Shown: positions 4,698-6,274 of the stretch, in pieces | Numbering within the stretch: position 1 is the first letter of the stretch | How the letters are laid out: the number at the start of each line of letters is the position of its first letter | Origin: Legionella genomosp. 1 | GTDB lineage: Bacteria; Pseudomonadota; Gammaproteobacteria; Legionellales; Legionellaceae | Length of the DNA: 6,274 bases | Reading direction: 5' to 3' | Assembly (NCBI GenBank): GCA_945865355.1 | Contig: CAMBDN010000148.1 | Span: 1-6,274 of the forward strand | Position numbers and translations under genes: made by a program | Notes under the pieces: model-generated | The model's input: the letters and a program-made list of their open reading frames with translations, nothing else | Database searches by the model: none | Told to the model about the DNA's origin: nothing

Positions 4698-6274
4698 ATG
4701 TCACTCTCGGAATCGTTTGATGCGCTTCTTAATGCAGGTGCTGATAACTATCAAGGTCAATTTCTTGGATTGCCTTATCCAGATGTCCAAATAGCAATTT
4801 ATCAAAAACTACTATTTAAATCAGGTGAGGGTGATGTCAAGGCTAGCGCTGCTTTAGCTAGTTTGAAAGACCCAGTGTTTCAAAATGCACTGCCGGCAGC
4901 GGTGCGAGATGGCTTGAGTAATGAACAGCAACGATATAATGTAGCCAAAGCCAATGCCGTCTACCAAGATTTCTTGTACCAAGCAACGTTAAGAGGTGCC
5001 GTTGCGGCTCAAGATGGGTCATTGATGTACGATCCACAAGGGCGTTTAGTGCATGAGCTCAAGCTAGATGCTGCAGCAAAAGCACAGGCTCTCCAAACAA
5101 TTGAAGCCAGTTTGGGTTTGGTTGGTGAGGCTGCACGAACACCGGAAGTTGTTAATACAACACTAAAGCGTTTACTGGGTGGCCGTACGCCAACAGATAC
5201 CATCTTATGTTCTATCGATTTAACGGGCGCTGCACCTGCTGTAGGTGGCGATGATTATCGAGCCTTGCAAGGTAAATACCAGGGTAAATATGGCGCTGTT
5301 AATATTCCCTCACATCAGCGAGCAAGTATTATTGCTTCCTTTGAGGAAACTTATGCTCATATGAGTTTAATGGCTAAGACGTATGAAAGTCGCTCAAGAG
5401 CACCTGGTTTTGATCTAGGTGAGCCACAAAAAATTAATCCGCAACAATGGCAAGACATTCGTCAAAAAGCGGCCCTAAAAATTCAAGCTGAAGTGACTAA
5501 AAAATTTGGAGAAGCATTAGCTAAGGCAACATCAAAAGACGGTGTTGTTGATATAGAAAAGCTGAATGAGGTGCTGGCCAAACAAAGGAAACCATTAGCC
5601 CATTATGCTAAGAGTGCTTTACTAACAGAAGTGGTAAATGACTTAAAATCGCGTGGAGCGGGTAGACCGGCTGTACTCAATTACACTCAAAATCTATGTC
5701 AACGTTTGGACAAAAAACATACCTTTACTGAGCAGACTGCAACTGGCCATGACTATTTTTATACATCCAATTACCTCCAGCAAGGCATGCTGATTACTGG
5801 CACGAAGGATACGGCCCATAATAAGCCTAAATTTAAAGGGGTTGGTGTAGAGGACCAAGCCGCTTTTCGTCGTGTTACTTATACCTATCGCGATGAGAAA
5901 GGGGCATTGCAACCAACGACAGCAGTTAGTTCGCGTATCCCATCACCTGCCCTCGTTTTTGATAAAAAAATGTCAGCAGAGGACGTTAAGAGCGACTTGG
6001 TCGGTAAATATAGCTTTCTGCATCAGGAAATGCGTGCGATGCGAGGAGGAAAACCGGGCCCAGTTGTAGAAAACCTATTCACTTCTTTTCATTCTAATGC
6101 TTTTGAGAAAACCGTAGATTGGGCTAACAATCGGCAAAGAACGAGTGTTCTTTTAATGATGCAGGCCATGCATGATTTTAATGCAAAAGCTTCCGACAAT
6201 AATTATTTGTATGTGCAAAATATTGGCACTAATCGGCATACGCGTGATTTAGGATATAGAACCGCACGAGGACT
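4698..6274 (+). CDS. Large unrecognised soluble protein, 3' end outside window
   Basis: The frame stays open for 525 codons plus two bases and runs off the window, so the C-terminus is missing. The start ATG is supported by GAGGG 4 bases upstream. The product begins MSLSESFDALLNAGADNYQG. It has no signal peptide and no hydrophobic stretch long enough for a membrane span, so it is probably cytosolic or delivered by a signal-peptide-independent route. Residues about 1-160 look mainly helical and rich in Ala and Gln. The middle (about 240-320) is Lys/Gln-rich and helical. About 320-420 has many Tyr, Thr and Gly and may be beta-rich (YFYTSNYLQQGMLITGTKD). The end of the visible part is polar and includes MHDFNAKASDNNYLYVQNIG followed by TNRHTRDLGY. 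Only two Cys are seen (171 and 334). I recognise no domain. A secreted effector is possible for this kind of organism, but the C-terminal region where a type IV secretion signal would lie cannot be seen. It follows fimV by 158 bases and probably has its own promoter. Confidence 0.85.
   Translation, partial: MSLSESFDALLNAGADNYQGQFLGLPYPDVQIAIYQKLLFKSGEGDVKASAALASLKDPVFQNALPAAVRDGLSNEQQRYNVAKANAVYQDFLYQATLRGAVAAQDGSLMYDPQGRLVHELKLDAAAKAQALQTIEASLGLVGEAARTPEVVNTTLKRLLGGRTPTDTILCSIDLTGAAPAVGGDDYRALQGKYQGKYGAVNIPSHQRASIIASFEETYAHMSLMAKTYESRSRAPGFDLGEPQKINPQQWQDIRQKAALKIQAEVTKKFGEALAKATSKDGVVDIEKLNEVLAKQRKPLAHYAKSALLTEVVNDLKSRGAGRPAVLNYTQNLCQRLDKKHTFTEQTATGHDYFYTSNYLQQGMLITGTKDTAHNKPKFKGVGVEDQAAFRRVTYTYRDEKGALQPTTAVSSRIPSPALVFDKKMSAEDVKSDLVGKYSFLHQEMRAMRGGKPGPVVENLFTSFHSNAFEKTVDWANNRQRTSVLLMMQAMHDFNAKASDNNYLYVQNIGTNRHTRDLGYRTARG

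Noticed and set aside
4687..4794. A 35-codon ORF starting 11 bases before the large gene, as a possible leader peptide.
   Set aside because: Its ATG overlaps the ribosome binding site of the real start, and it has no good Shine-Dalgarno of its own.
1..6274. tRNA or rRNA genes, CRISPR arrays, toxin-antitoxin pairs, or an attachment site.
   Set aside because: No cloverleaf, rRNA-like sequence, regularly spaced short repeats, paired small genes or tRNA-derived direct repeats were seen on either strand.

Overview
The window looks like an accessory stretch of a gammaproteobacterial chromosome. It is fairly AT-rich, and its best-recognised gene encodes a FimV/HubP-type polar protein with a signal peptide, a LysM-like segment, one membrane span and the short conserved FimV C-terminal domain. 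A secreted GH18 glycosidase beside it and a large soluble protein of no recognised family would suit an aquatic or intracellular genus such as Legionella. That genus call is an inference from general character, not from a marker gene.

Layout. Positions 1-360 hold the decayed C-terminal end of a transposase (+ strand, one in-frame amber stop). Positions 361-620 have no convincing gene, only a 43-codon reverse ORF. Positions 621-1634 (- strand) encode a GH18 chitinase-like exported protein starting at GTG, with a strong Shine-Dalgarno and a TATAAT box lying inside an inverted repeat. Positions 1753 to about 1910 (- strand) are the 3' end of a group II intron: the last residues of its reverse transcriptase/maturase followed by RNA domains V and VI with a bulged branch-point A. 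An ORF with a good ribosome binding site (1810-2022, - strand) runs into this fragment in another frame. Positions 2023-2211 are the divergent control region of the fimV gene. It contains a 14-base match to the phage T7 promoter core and an 8-bp hairpin just before the ribosome binding site. Positions 2212-4539 (+ strand) are the fimV-like gene, read from TTG and carrying three 33-residue tandem repeats in its acidic cytoplasmic part. Positions 4698-6274 (+ strand) are the first 525 codons of an unrecognised large protein that continues past the window.

How it fits together. The chitinase-like gene and the fimV gene are transcribed divergently from a region filled with mobile-element debris, and a second debris patch lies beyond the chitinase gene. 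The simplest reading is that insertion-element and retrotransposon activity has rearranged the neighbourhood of a conserved polar-organiser gene and brought in accessory genes. No complete undescribed system is demonstrable. The most open item is the large partial gene after fimV.
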